A DNA stretch of 5,765 bases from Synergistaceae bacterium (GCA_017475805.1 JAFVEW010000057.1:1-5765); one strand, 5' to 3'; shown: positions 1 through 5,678, counted from the first letter of the stretch. Numbers and translations are program-made. The notes: generated by a model from the letters alone, not told the origin.

Positions 1-96
1 ATTCTCTCTCCTCAAGAGTAAAATGTTTATATGACAACTAAAATCTCTCCTTTGTAGTTTATTTTTGCTAAAAACATTTTACATGGGTAGAGAAAT
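1..96. repeat. Imperfect long inverted repeat with nested stem
   Basis: The 11-mer GTAAAATGTTT at 18-28 has a perfect inverted copy, AAACATTTTAC, at 72-82. Further out, ATTCTCTC (1-8) is nearly matched by AGAGAAAT (89-96). Inside the loop, AACTA (36-40) can pair with TAGTT (55-59), flanked by A/T runs that could extend the stem. Together these could fold into one long hairpin or cruciform of about 96 nt. It may continue to the left of the window. No open reading frame of note lies here. It could be a small non-autonomous mobile element, a structured RNA, or chance pairing in AT-rich DNA; the perfect 11-bp arms are the only strong part. Confidence 0.35.
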
Positions 97-152
97 GTTG
101 TCTTTATTTATTTCGGGCTACCTGTTGCACTTAATATGATGATCTATCACCG

Positions 153-194
153 CCCCCTGTTAAGGGGGAGAGAGCCAACTTGTTGGCGAGGGGG
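153..194. repeat. GC-rich double-hairpin intergenic repeat
   Basis: Two adjacent perfect stems are visible: CCCCCT (153-158) with AGGGGG (163-168) around a GTTA loop, and GCCAAC (174-179) with GTTGGC (182-187). A second AGGGGG at 189-194 can replace the first as partner of 153-158, enclosing the second stem. The element is far more GC-rich than its surroundings and is non-coding. Its form resembles the short palindromic elements dispersed between genes in many gut bacteria. That it is multi-copy is inferred and cannot be tested within one window. No T-run follows either stem, so it is not an ordinary intrinsic terminator. Confidence 0.5.
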
Positions 195-231
195 TTATCA
201 TTTTTCAACTGTGCTTTCTATATCTGTTCTA

Positions 232-240
232 TGTTATAAT
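232..240 (+). promoter_or_regulatory. Extended -10 promoter candidate
   Basis: TGTTATAAT matches the extended -10 consensus TGnTATAAT exactly. No good -35 hexamer lies 16-18 nt upstream (TGCTTT at 212-217 is weak), which is tolerated by extended -10 promoters. Transcription would start near 247 and run to the right into the small ORF at 324 and the glycosyltransferase remnant. It may be a leftover promoter of a gene that has been deleted. Confidence 0.35.
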
Positions 241-323
241 TATTAATAGACAAGATACGACAAAGAGCAATCGCTCAAAGAGTCGAATGCCGTAATTAGT
301 TTTTTATCGAGGAATATTATAGC

Positions 324-392
324 ATGAAAAAATCTTGTGCTGTTTTTGTTGTAAAATTTTTTGAGAAATATAAAAAAATCACGAGAAATTAG
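324..392 (+). CDS. Possible 22-aa peptide, doubtful
   Basis: ATG at 324 is preceded by GAGGAA (309-314) with a 9-nt spacer, a plausible ribosome site, and by the extended -10 box at 232-240. The ORF encodes 22 residues, MKKSCAVFVVKFFEKYKKITRN, and stops at TAG 390-392. It overlaps the start of the glycosyltransferase reading frame, in a different frame. I recognise no family. One reading is that it is the original start of a deleted gene, now fused out of frame to junk; another is a chance ORF. The good Shine-Dalgarno is the only real support. Confidence 0.18.
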   Translation: MKKSCAVFVVKFFEKYKKITRN

Positions 393-750
393 AAATTTTT
401 TATTCCTAACCACTTGGTGGCTGTGGGCTTCAGGTATTTTTGTGATGCCGTCGCGTGAAGAAGGTTTCAGCATCGCTTTGCTTGAAGCTCTTGCTTCGGG
501 ACTTCCCGTGATTATCTCGGATATTGAACCTTTTACTGAAATAATTTCGACTGGAAAAAATAACGGTCTCGTTGCTGAAAATGAAAATCCTGAAAGTTTC
601 GCCGCAGCTATGATTGAAATGCTGAAGTTAGGGGAAGATGGGCGAAAAGTTTTAGTCGATAATTCCTTAAGAATGATTAAAGAAAATTTCATGCCCGAAA
701 TCGCAGCTAAAAAAACTATTGAAATTTACAGAAAAACGTTGAGGAGTTAG
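361..750 (+). pseudogene. GT4-type glycosyltransferase, C-terminal remnant
   Basis: The last ~105 codons match the C-terminal nucleotide-sugar-binding domain of GT-B fold, retaining glycosyltransferases of family GT4. From about 430 the protein reads IFVMPSREEGF, then ALLEALASGLPVI. The EX7E motif (E34 and E42, counting from TTG 361) and the following ASG-PVI loop are both intact. Full enzymes of this family have about 350-400 residues; the whole N-terminal acceptor domain and the first part of the C-terminal domain are absent. The frame is closed by a TAA at 352-354, and no Shine-Dalgarno precedes TTG 361 or ATG 445. The C-terminus is uninterrupted down to TAG 748-750, so the loss looks recent or is a clean 5' truncation. 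It faces uxaB tail to tail across 15 bp. Likely non-functional; the donor and acceptor of the parent enzyme cannot be told. Confidence 0.75.
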
Positions 751-765
751 GGATTAAAATTAAAA

Positions 766-2256
766 TTAAATTACACTCTTGAAGGCGGCCTTAGCTCCTC
801 CGCTGCGAATCTTTTTCAAGCCTTCGACAACTTTAGCTTCAAGTCCAGCAATTTTCGTCAAGTCTTGTCCCCACATTTCTGTGTTCGTCAAGACAGCGTG
901 AACAAGAGCTTCCGGCGAGTCATCTTTGTGAGCAAAATAAAATTCTAATGCCCATCTGTCATCACTGATTGTATAGTCATTTTTCTCACGTGAGCAGACG
1001 AGACCTTTGTCGTTGAGCTCTTTAATGTTGCTTGAATAGAAAGCAATATAAGCAGCAAGGCTCATCGTTAAACACGGCGGCAGAGATTTTTTCTCTTCAA
1101 CATACTCAAGCAGGCTCGGCATATTACGGGCGCGCCACTTTGAGGTTGAATTTAACGAGATACTCATTAATTCATGATTGACGAAAGGATTATTAAATCT
1201 ATCCTGAACGGCTGCGGCAAAATCATTCAAATCTTTTTTGTCTAACGGCAGCGTAGGGATAATCTCATCATAGAGCATTTTGTTCATGAAGTTTTTAATA
1301 ACTTCGTCGTGCATACAGTCTCGGACAATGTCAAAGCCTGCAAGATAAGCTCCGGGAACAAAACCTGTGTGAGCACCGTTTAAGATTCTGACTTTGCGTT
1401 TCTTATAAGGTGTTACGTCTGGGACAACATGAACAGGAACTCCGGCTTTCTTAAACGGAAGTTTATTTTCAAGTTCCGCAGGTCCTTCAATTACCCAAAC
1501 GCCGAAGACTTCGCCGACGTCAAGCAGATTATCTTCATAGCCGTTAGCTTTGTTGAGAGCTTCAAGTTCTTTCGGGTCGCGGATACGGCCGGGAACGATT
1601 CTATCAACTAATGTCGAGCAGAAAATATTTTTGTTGTTTATCCAGTCTTTGAAGTCTGCGCCGAGTTTCCAGTCATCGATATGTTTGTTGACGCACTTTA
1701 ATAATTCTTTGCCGTTGTTGTCGATTAACTCACAGCTCAAAATTACAAGTCCGTCAAGCCCGGCTTTGAATCTTTCATAAAGAACTCGAGTCAATTTCGC
1801 AGGAAAACTATTCGGCGGAACTTGGTCAAACTTGCTGTCCTCGTCATAAACTATTCCGGCTTCGGTGGTATTGCTGACGACAATCTCTAAATCTTTGCTC
1901 TTCGCAAGCTCTAAAACTTTATCCCAACCGCCTGCATCGTAAGGATTAACGCCACGACTGCATGACGAAATCACGCGCTTTAAGTCAACTTTCTCGCCCT
2001 TCTCGCTCCCTCTTAAATAGAGAGTGTAAAGGCCCTCTTGGTCGTTAATCATTTTCGTAAGACCTGAAGCAATCGGCTGAACTAAAACGACTTTGCCGTT
2101 AAAGCCTGCTTTTTCGTTCGCGATGTCAAAGAAATAATCGACGAATGCTCTAAGGAAATTTCCTTCGCCGAACTGCATAACTTTTTCCGGCGCGTCTTTG
2201 AGGACAAAACCTTTGTAGCCTGACTCGGCTAAAACTTTATAATTCAACAATGCCAT
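766..2256 (-). CDS. uxaB: Tagaturonate reductase (altronate oxidoreductase)
   Basis: Catalyses NAD-dependent interconversion of D-tagaturonate and D-altronate (EC 1.1.1.58), the second step of galacturonate catabolism after UxaC, in the cytoplasm. The 496-aa protein is full length for the long-chain mannitol dehydrogenase family (E. coli UxaB is about 483 aa). Visible motifs are QFGEGNFLRAFVD at 28-40 (N-terminal Rossmann glycine loop), SNTTEAGI at 128-135, CELIDNNG at 175-182, FCSTLVDRIVPG at 212-223, and the catalytic K-x4-NG-x-H block with K288, N293 and H296. These match UxaB more closely than the fructuronate reductase UxuB or mannitol dehydrogenases. ATG 2256 is preceded by AAAGGAA with a 12-nt spacer, somewhat long. 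No uxaA, uxaC, kdgK or transporter is visible nearby, so the rest of the pathway must lie elsewhere. An 81-nt upstream gap with a -10-like box and palindromes suggests separate control. Confidence 0.95.
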   Translation of the reverse strand: MALLNYKVLAESGYKGFVLKDAPEKVMQFGEGNFLRAFVDYFFDIANEKAGFNGKVVLVQPIASGLTKMINDQEGLYTLYLRGSEKGEKVDLKRVISSCSRGVNPYDAGGWDKVLELAKSKDLEIVVSNTTEAGIVYDEDSKFDQVPPNSFPAKLTRVLYERFKAGLDGLVILSCELIDNNGKELLKCVNKHIDDWKLGADFKDWINNKNIFCSTLVDRIVPGRIRDPKELEALNKANGYEDNLLDVGEVFGVWVIEGPAELENKLPFKKAGVPVHVVPDVTPYKKRKVRILNGAHTGFVPGAYLAGFDIVRDCMHDEVIKNFMNKMLYDEIIPTLPLDKKDLNDFAAAVQDRFNNPFVNHELMSISLNSTSKWRARNMPSLLEYVEEKKSLPPCLTMSLAAYIAFYSSNIKELNDKGLVCSREKNDYTISDDRWALEFYFAHKDDSPEALVHAVLTNTEMWGQDLTKIAGLEAKVVEGLKKIRSGGAKAAFKSVI

Positions 2257-2273
2257 AAAAAATTTTCGTTCCT

Positions 2274-2294
2274 TTCTTAAAAAATTTTTAAGAA
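2274..2294. promoter_or_regulatory. Palindromic operator or leader hairpin before uxaB
   Basis: A perfect 10-bp inverted repeat, TTCTTAAAAA (2274-2283) and TTTTTAAGAA (2285-2294), with one central base. It abuts the uxaB ribosome site (AAAGGAA, 2269-2275) and lies downstream of the -10 candidate at 2316-2321. It could be a repressor operator or a hairpin affecting ribosome access. The high A/T content makes a chance palindrome possible. Confidence 0.35.
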
Positions 2295-2311
2295 TTAAAA
2301 TTCGGGAATGT

Positions 2312-2346
2312 TTCTATTATAGAATATTTATTAATTTTTATCGCAA
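2312..2346 (-). promoter_or_regulatory. Candidate uxaB promoter with palindrome over -10
   Basis: On the minus strand a perfect TATAAT lies at 2321-2316. The best -35 match is TTGCGA at 2346-2341, 4 of 6 bases, with a long 19-nt spacer, overlapping the last codons of the SH3 gene. The -10 box sits inside a second palindrome, TTCTAT/ATAGAA, at 2312-2324 with one central base. Transcription would begin near 2309, giving a leader of about 50 nt. The weak -35 suggests dependence on an activator, or that uxaB is simply read through from upstream. Confidence 0.35.
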
Positions 2347-3480
2347 CGAATCTTCAATTTGTTTCGTAAAAGTTTTTACCGCTTCAATCGGAATAGTCTC
2401 GATAACTCTTTCAATAATCCAGCCTATATTGCCTTTGTTATCGTCAACGAGATACCATTTTTCGCCGTTTCTGTTAAGGCGTTCACCTAAATATCGCAGA
2501 GCTGTGTTAGGCTTCGTTCCTGCTAATCGTGTTGAGTCAGCGTCAGGTTCTTCTCGAATATTTGCAGCGTCGGGCGTTACGATAACGAGTCCGCTCTCAT
2601 CATATTTATAGCCCGTTCTGAAATAATTTTCTGAAATTTTTTGCTGCTTAATTAGGCTCTGCATGTAAGCATCGTTTTCGTTCCAAGATTTTTTAGCGAA
2701 TGATAAACGACCCGCAATTTTTTTGAAATAATCGAGTCTATCTCGGAGGCTTGCCTTAGCATTGATGCTACCGCTCTTAGCTGATTTAATTTCGCTTAAA
2801 ATATTTCGTTCAAGATTTTTAGTGTAAGAATTGTAATTTATTGCCGCCGAATTGATAGCTTCTGAGCTTCTTTGAGTTTCTGTTATCGTCGTGGAATTAT
2901 AGCCGGCGAGGCCGCTCCTAATATCTGAAATTATATCTGAAAATCTATAGTTAGGAACAAATTGAACATTTCTACGTTCAAGCCAGCCTGTTAAATTTGT
3001 GTCTCTTGTTCGGGCAAAGACCCAAGAGAGTCCGCCTTGAGTTTTCCATTCGCCAAGATTAACGAGATAATCAGTGCCGTTTGAATTAAATCTTGCTATC
3101 GATAAAGCAGAATCTAAAACAGGGTGCGAATACATGTTTATATTTCGCCCAACGACGTATAAATAATTATAGTTAGGCGTATAGCTATATTCGCCGCGTT
3201 CAAAAATATAATCAGGGAAACTTGAGAGCCGGCTGATATTACTTAAAATCTCAGATTGAGAATGCCTCGTGAGGTCTAAGCCTTGATAAAGCGCAAGTTC
3301 TTCATAGAGTCTTCTATTTGAGCCTGTGTCGCCGCCCCTTGCTTTTTCGATTAATTGATGTAAATCTCTCTCCCAAGTTTCAGGCGGAGTATCCATGAAG
3401 GCGAAGGCAGTAACTGAAAAAATAAAAATAGAAATTAACGCAGCGAAGATAGAAAAAATTTTTTTCGTTTTTATCATCAT
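2338..3480 (-). CDS. Secreted protein with two bacterial SH3-like domains
   Basis: The 380-aa product starts with a clear Sec signal peptide: basic MMIKTKK, a hydrophobic core at 8-24, and an AFA-F cleavage site near residue 27. A bacterial SH3-like fold is likely at about 107-175 (YLYVVGRNINMYSHPV, later WVFARTRDTNLTGWLERRNV). A better one lies at about 298-360, with the typical ANIREEPDADSTRLA, KWYLVDD and GNIGWIIERVIE pattern of SH3_3 domains. Between them, residues 200-290 are charged and predicted helical. Such domains often bind peptidoglycan or cell-surface partners, so an envelope or periplasmic role is likely; no catalytic domain is seen. ATG 3480 (a second ATG follows at once) has a strong GGAAGGAA site 6 nt upstream that abuts the stop of the acetyltransferase gene, 16 nt away, so the two are probably co-transcribed. 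The exact function is unknown. Confidence 0.85.
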   Translation of the reverse strand: MMIKTKKIFSIFAALISIFIFSVTAFAFMDTPPETWERDLHQLIEKARGGDTGSNRRLYEELALYQGLDLTRHSQSEILSNISRLSSFPDYIFERGEYSYTPNYNYLYVVGRNINMYSHPVLDSALSIARFNSNGTDYLVNLGEWKTQGGLSWVFARTRDTNLTGWLERRNVQFVPNYRFSDIISDIRSGLAGYNSTTITETQRSSEAINSAAINYNSYTKNLERNILSEIKSAKSGSINAKASLRDRLDYFKKIAGRLSFAKKSWNENDAYMQSLIKQQKISENYFRTGYKYDESGLVIVTPDAANIREEPDADSTRLAGTKPNTALRYLGERLNRNGEKWYLVDDNKGNIGWIIERVIETIPIEAVKTFTKQIEDSLR

Positions 3481-3496
3481 TAAAAATTCCTTCCTT

Positions 3497-3838
3497 TTAG
3501 CTTCTCAGACCGCACACCGCGCCGCCTAATTCTTGAGCTTTCTTAGCTTCTTCTTCGGGATTATCTAAGACGTCTTCAAATTCAGGATGCTTAGAAAACC
3601 AGCGGATAGCATATGAACATGATAATTCGGCTTTGATTTTTTCTTCGCGTAATTTTTCAGCAACAGCTTGAGTTAATTTTCCTGCAATTCCTTGACCGTT
3701 CATTGACGGATCGACTTCAGTGTGAACAAGATTGACAACGCCGGGACGGACTTCAGGGTGTTCGATGAGTGCAATTTGTCTGCCGTTTTCATCTTCGAGC
3801 CAAGTTTTTTCTTTTGCAAACTTAAAATTAAAGTTCAT
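3497..3838 (-). CDS. Small GNAT-fold N-acetyltransferase (YidJ/At1g77540-like)
   Basis: This 113-aa protein fits the short single-domain GNAT group with Pfam Acetyltransf_CG. Features are NLVHTEVDPSMNGQGIAGKL at 36-55, where strand 4 leads into the acetyl-CoA pyrophosphate loop (N47-G-Q-G-I-A52), then helix TQAVAEKLREEKIK, and the family signature LSCSYAIRWFSKHPEFEDVL at 72-91 with Cys74 and His84-Pro85. In most relatives the loop begins with Arg or Gln; here it is Asn47. The acceptor substrate of this group is not established. Compared with the usual 90-100 residues there is an acidic/lysine-rich tail after 92. ATG 3838 is preceded by AAAGGAG at an 8-nt spacer, an excellent site. It lies 37 nt after the cyclo-ligase gene and 16 nt before the SH3 gene. 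Confidence 0.88.
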   Translation of the reverse strand: MNFNFKFAKEKTWLEDENGRQIALIEHPEVRPGVVNLVHTEVDPSMNGQGIAGKLTQAVAEKLREEKIKAELSCSYAIRWFSKHPEFEDVLDNPEEEAKKAQELGGAVCGLRS

Positions 3839-3875
3839 AATTTAAGCTCCTTTCTTAAAAACTTAAAAAATTTTT

Positions 3876-4421
3876 TCATTCTGTTAAAACTTTTGACATG
3901 TAAATATCATTTTTATTCATGGGAATGTCTGAATTTAACATTTTATAGAAGCAAAGGCAAATTGTATTTTTATTCTTACATTCTGCTAAAAATTTATCAT
4001 AATAACCTGCGCCGTGTCCAAGTCTTTTGCCGTCAATAGAAGCCGCAAGACAAGGGACTATTATTAAATCAAATTCTTCTGCAGTTAAAGTCTCTGAAAA
4101 ATTTTTAGGCTCTAAAATTCCTAATTTTTCAGGAATTAAATTTTTCATGTTATAAATTCTAACGGCAAGCATATTATTATTTTCGCATTTAGGGACGTAA
4201 ATTTCTTTGCCTTCGCTTAAAGCCTGCTTAATAATTTCTATCGTTGAAGGCTCGCGGCGAGTGCTGACGTAAATAAAAATTTTTTTTGCTTTTTTATAAA
4301 TCTGCGACGAAAAAATTTGCGCCTGAATATTTTTGTTTGCTTTTTCGATATAAGAATCAGTTAAATTTTTCTGCCGCGTAAGCATAATTTTTCTTAACAA
4401 TAATTTTTTAAGCTCGCTCAT
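3876..4421 (-). CDS. 5-formyltetrahydrofolate cyclo-ligase
   Basis: Converts 5-formyltetrahydrofolate to 5,10-methenyltetrahydrofolate with ATP (EC 6.3.3.2), returning a folate storage form to one-carbon metabolism in the cytoplasm; the E. coli homologue is YgfA/Fau. The 181-aa length is usual for the family. Motifs in order are the N-terminal basic KLLLRKIMLTRQ (6-17), IYVSTRREPST (50-60), a VPK strand at 76-78, LGILEP at 100-105, FDLIIVPCLAASIDGKRLGHGAGYYD (117-142, the ATP/folate-binding glycine motif), and the C-terminal SDIPMNKNDIYMSKVLTE. ATG 4421 has no recognisable Shine-Dalgarno, unlike its neighbours. The frame stays open upstream without another ATG, GTG or TTG before the divergent gene, so 4421 remains the best start. 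It is first of a run of minus-strand genes and divergent from the DUF533 gene. Confidence 0.93.
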   Translation of the reverse strand: MSELKKLLLRKIMLTRQKNLTDSYIEKANKNIQAQIFSSQIYKKAKKIFIYVSTRREPSTIEIIKQALSEGKEIYVPKCENNNMLAVRIYNMKNLIPEKLGILEPKNFSETLTAEEFDLIIVPCLAASIDGKRLGHGAGYYDKFLAECKNKNTICLCFYKMLNSDIPMNKNDIYMSKVLTE

Positions 4422-4434
4422 AATTTTTTCATTG

Positions 4435-4440
4435 TATAAT
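4435..4440 (+). promoter_or_regulatory. -10 box candidate for DUF533 gene
   Basis: A perfect TATAAT lies 43 nt upstream of ATG 4484, so a transcript would start near 4447 with a leader of about 37 nt. No good -35 hexamer stands at 16-18 nt. The box overlaps, on the other strand, a TATACA (4438-4433) that could serve the cyclo-ligase gene, so the two divergent promoters may share the same bases. Confidence 0.35.
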
Positions 4441-4483
4441 TTTTTTGAAATAATTAAAAATCCACGAAGGGAGAAAATTTTTA

Positions 4484-5233
4484 ATGGCTTTAGATTTTAT
4501 GGATTTATTAGGCTCAATGGTTCAGGGAACAATGTCATCATCACCGGCGGCAAGTTCAAGAATGTCAAACGCCGGCGGCGGGATTCAAGATATTCTCGGC
4601 TCGTTAATGGGCGCAGGCCAGAGCGTTACTCAAAAAGTCGGCGGCGATAATTTAGCGGCAGGCGGGATCGGAGCTTTGCTTGGAACTTTGCTCGGCGGCT
4701 CAAAGAGTACAACTACAAACGCTCTCGGCGGCGGAATGATGGGTTTGCTCGGAATGTTAGCTTACAAGGCTTTAAGAAACTCCGGCACAACATCTTCAAC
4801 AATGCCGACATCGTCAGCTTCATCGCAGGCTATGACATACACTCAGCCTTCTCCGCAGCAGCAGGCAAAGGACGCGGAAATTATTTTAACGGCAATGATA
4901 GACGCGGCAAAAGCTGACGGACAGGTTGACGCCAACGAAATTAATAAAATCATGGCTAATCTTCAATCATCAGGAGCAGGCCAAGAAGGCGTTAATTACG
5001 TCATTCAAAAATTACAAGGCCCTATGGAAACAGCGAAAATCGTCGCGGCTGTCAAAGGCCGTCCTGAACTCGCGGCGCAGGTTTATTCAGCTTCATTAAT
5101 GGCAATCGAAGTTGATACTGACGCTGAACGAAGATATTTAGATAAATTAGCTAAGGCTATAGGACTTAACTCGAACGTCATCAATAATATTGAGCAGCTC
5201 ACGAGCGCAAACAGTAAAAGCTACGTTTGCTAA
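4484..5233 (+). CDS. DUF533 / TerB-like protein (YebE-type)
   Basis: The 249-aa protein follows the DUF533 (YebE) plan. An N-terminal Ser/Gly-rich part is followed by the family's glycine-rich hydrophobic segment at about 57-97 (LAAGGIGALLGTLLGGSK, then GGMMGLLGMLAYKALRN). A low-complexity Ser/Thr/Gln linker spans 100-128, and a TerB-like helical domain runs from about 129 to 238. The latter shows AAKADGQVDANEINKI (141-156), with acidic D145, D149 and E152 in the place of TerB metal-binding residues, and VYSASLMAIEVDTDAERRYLDKLAKAIGL (200-228). E. coli YebE is predicted to be an inner-membrane protein; the glycine-rich segment here might insert in the membrane but is interrupted. Cellular function is unknown, and TerB similarity does not show tellurite resistance. 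ATG 4484 has AGGGAG 10 nt upstream. The protein ends in Cys. A terminator follows at 5258-5296. Confidence 0.9.
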   Translation: MALDFMDLLGSMVQGTMSSSPAASSRMSNAGGGIQDILGSLMGAGQSVTQKVGGDNLAAGGIGALLGTLLGGSKSTTTNALGGGMMGLLGMLAYKALRNSGTTSSTMPTSSASSQAMTYTQPSPQQQAKDAEIILTAMIDAAKADGQVDANEINKIMANLQSSGAGQEGVNYVIQKLQGPMETAKIVAAVKGRPELAAQVYSASLMAIEVDTDAERRYLDKLAKAIGLNSNVINNIEQLTSANSKSYVC

Positions 5234-5257
5234 AAAATAAAATTAAAAACAAATACA

Positions 5258-5296
5258 AGAATGAGAGATTATTTTTGAGTCTCTCGTTCTCTTTTT
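5258..5296 (+). terminator. Intrinsic terminator of DUF533 gene
   Basis: AGAATGAGAGA (5258-5268) pairs with TCTCTCGTTCT (5280-5290) over 11 bp with an 11-nt loop, followed by C and five Ts (5292-5296). The single wobble is U-G in plus-strand RNA but becomes C-A in the opposite direction, so the hairpin is built for rightward transcripts. The right arm codes for the last residues of the convergent XRE gene, whose stop codon lies in the loop. Confidence 0.75.
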
Positions 5297-5625
5297 ATCA
5301 TATTTTCAACGAGATGATTAAAAACTTCGTAACCTCTTTCAGTCGGCGGAAGTTCTATGCGTGTGCCGCCGTTTTCAAAGATCAGCATGCCGTTATTTAC
5401 AGGCATAGCCATTCTAGGTTTCGCTTCGGGACTTGTTGAGACAATATCTTCCGGTTCAACTTTCAGAATTTTTGCAAGTTCCGTGATTCTTGTGCCTGTC
5501 GGAGCTGTCTCACCTGCCTCCCAGCGTCTTAAAGTCGCTATAGAAATTCCAAGTTCGTCAGCAAGGTCAATTTGAGTTATTCCGGCCTTTTTTCTAAACA
5601 TTCTTATATTCCCGGATATTGACAT
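5269..5625 (-). CDS. XRE-family helix-turn-helix transcriptional regulator
   Basis: The 118-aa protein has an N-terminal HTH_3/XRE (Cro/cI-like) DNA-binding domain at about 6-61. The turn and recognition helix are visible as ITQIDLADELGIS (16-28) and IATLRRWEAGETAP (29-42), followed by ITELAKILKVEPEDIV. A linker at 63-76 leads to a C-terminal tail, GMLIFENGGTRIELPPTERGYEVFNHLVENM, which looks like a two-strand hairpin plus helix, perhaps for dimerisation or ligand sensing. It is not a peptidase or known sensor domain. ATG 5625 is preceded by AGAGGG with a 7-nt spacer, and by a strong promoter at 5679-5706, so it is probably a single-gene unit. Its target is unknown; autoregulation is possible, since an inverted TTGTC/GACAA pair brackets its promoter. 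The stop codon lies inside the loop of the convergent gene's terminator. Confidence 0.92.
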   Translation of the reverse strand: MSISGNIRMFRKKAGITQIDLADELGISIATLRRWEAGETAPTGTRITELAKILKVEPEDIVSTSPEAKPRMAMPVNNGMLIFENGGTRIELPPTERGYEVFNHLVENMIKRERETQK

Positions 5626-5678
5626 AATAAATCCCTCTCATTCATAAAAGCTATATTTGAAAATTTTATTGTCTGAAA

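Noticed and set aside
153..194. Intrinsic terminator at the double hairpin
   Set aside because: Neither strand has a T-run directly after a stem, and no gene end lies close by within the window.
1..200. CRISPR array or retron RNA
   Set aside because: There are no regularly spaced direct repeats, and no Cas or reverse transcriptase gene is present; the structures are single inverted repeats.
243..692. 149-codon minus-strand ORF opposite the glycosyltransferase remnant
   Set aside because: It is the antisense of a frame with clear GT4 motifs, its composition is Ser/Phe/Ile-rich, and I recognise no family in it.
1429..1780. Plus-strand ORFs inside uxaB
   Set aside because: They lie opposite highly conserved UxaB motifs and have no ribosome site or recognisable product.
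3722..4039. 105-codon plus-strand ORF across the acetyltransferase and cyclo-ligase genes
   Set aside because: It is antisense to two well-supported genes and spans their junction; low-complexity Phe/Leu/Lys composition.
4432..4650. 72-codon plus-strand ORF overlapping the start of the DUF533 gene
   Set aside because: Out of frame with a well-supported gene, no Shine-Dalgarno, Arg-rich product typical of a shadow frame.
4484..5233. Tellurite-resistance operon
   Set aside because: Only a TerB-like fold in a DUF533 context is present; no terC, terD, terZ or other ter genes lie nearby.
5227..5575. Plus-strand ORFs opposite the XRE gene
   Set aside because: The XRE frame has a complete HTH domain, ribosome site and promoter; the opposite frames show nothing recognisable.
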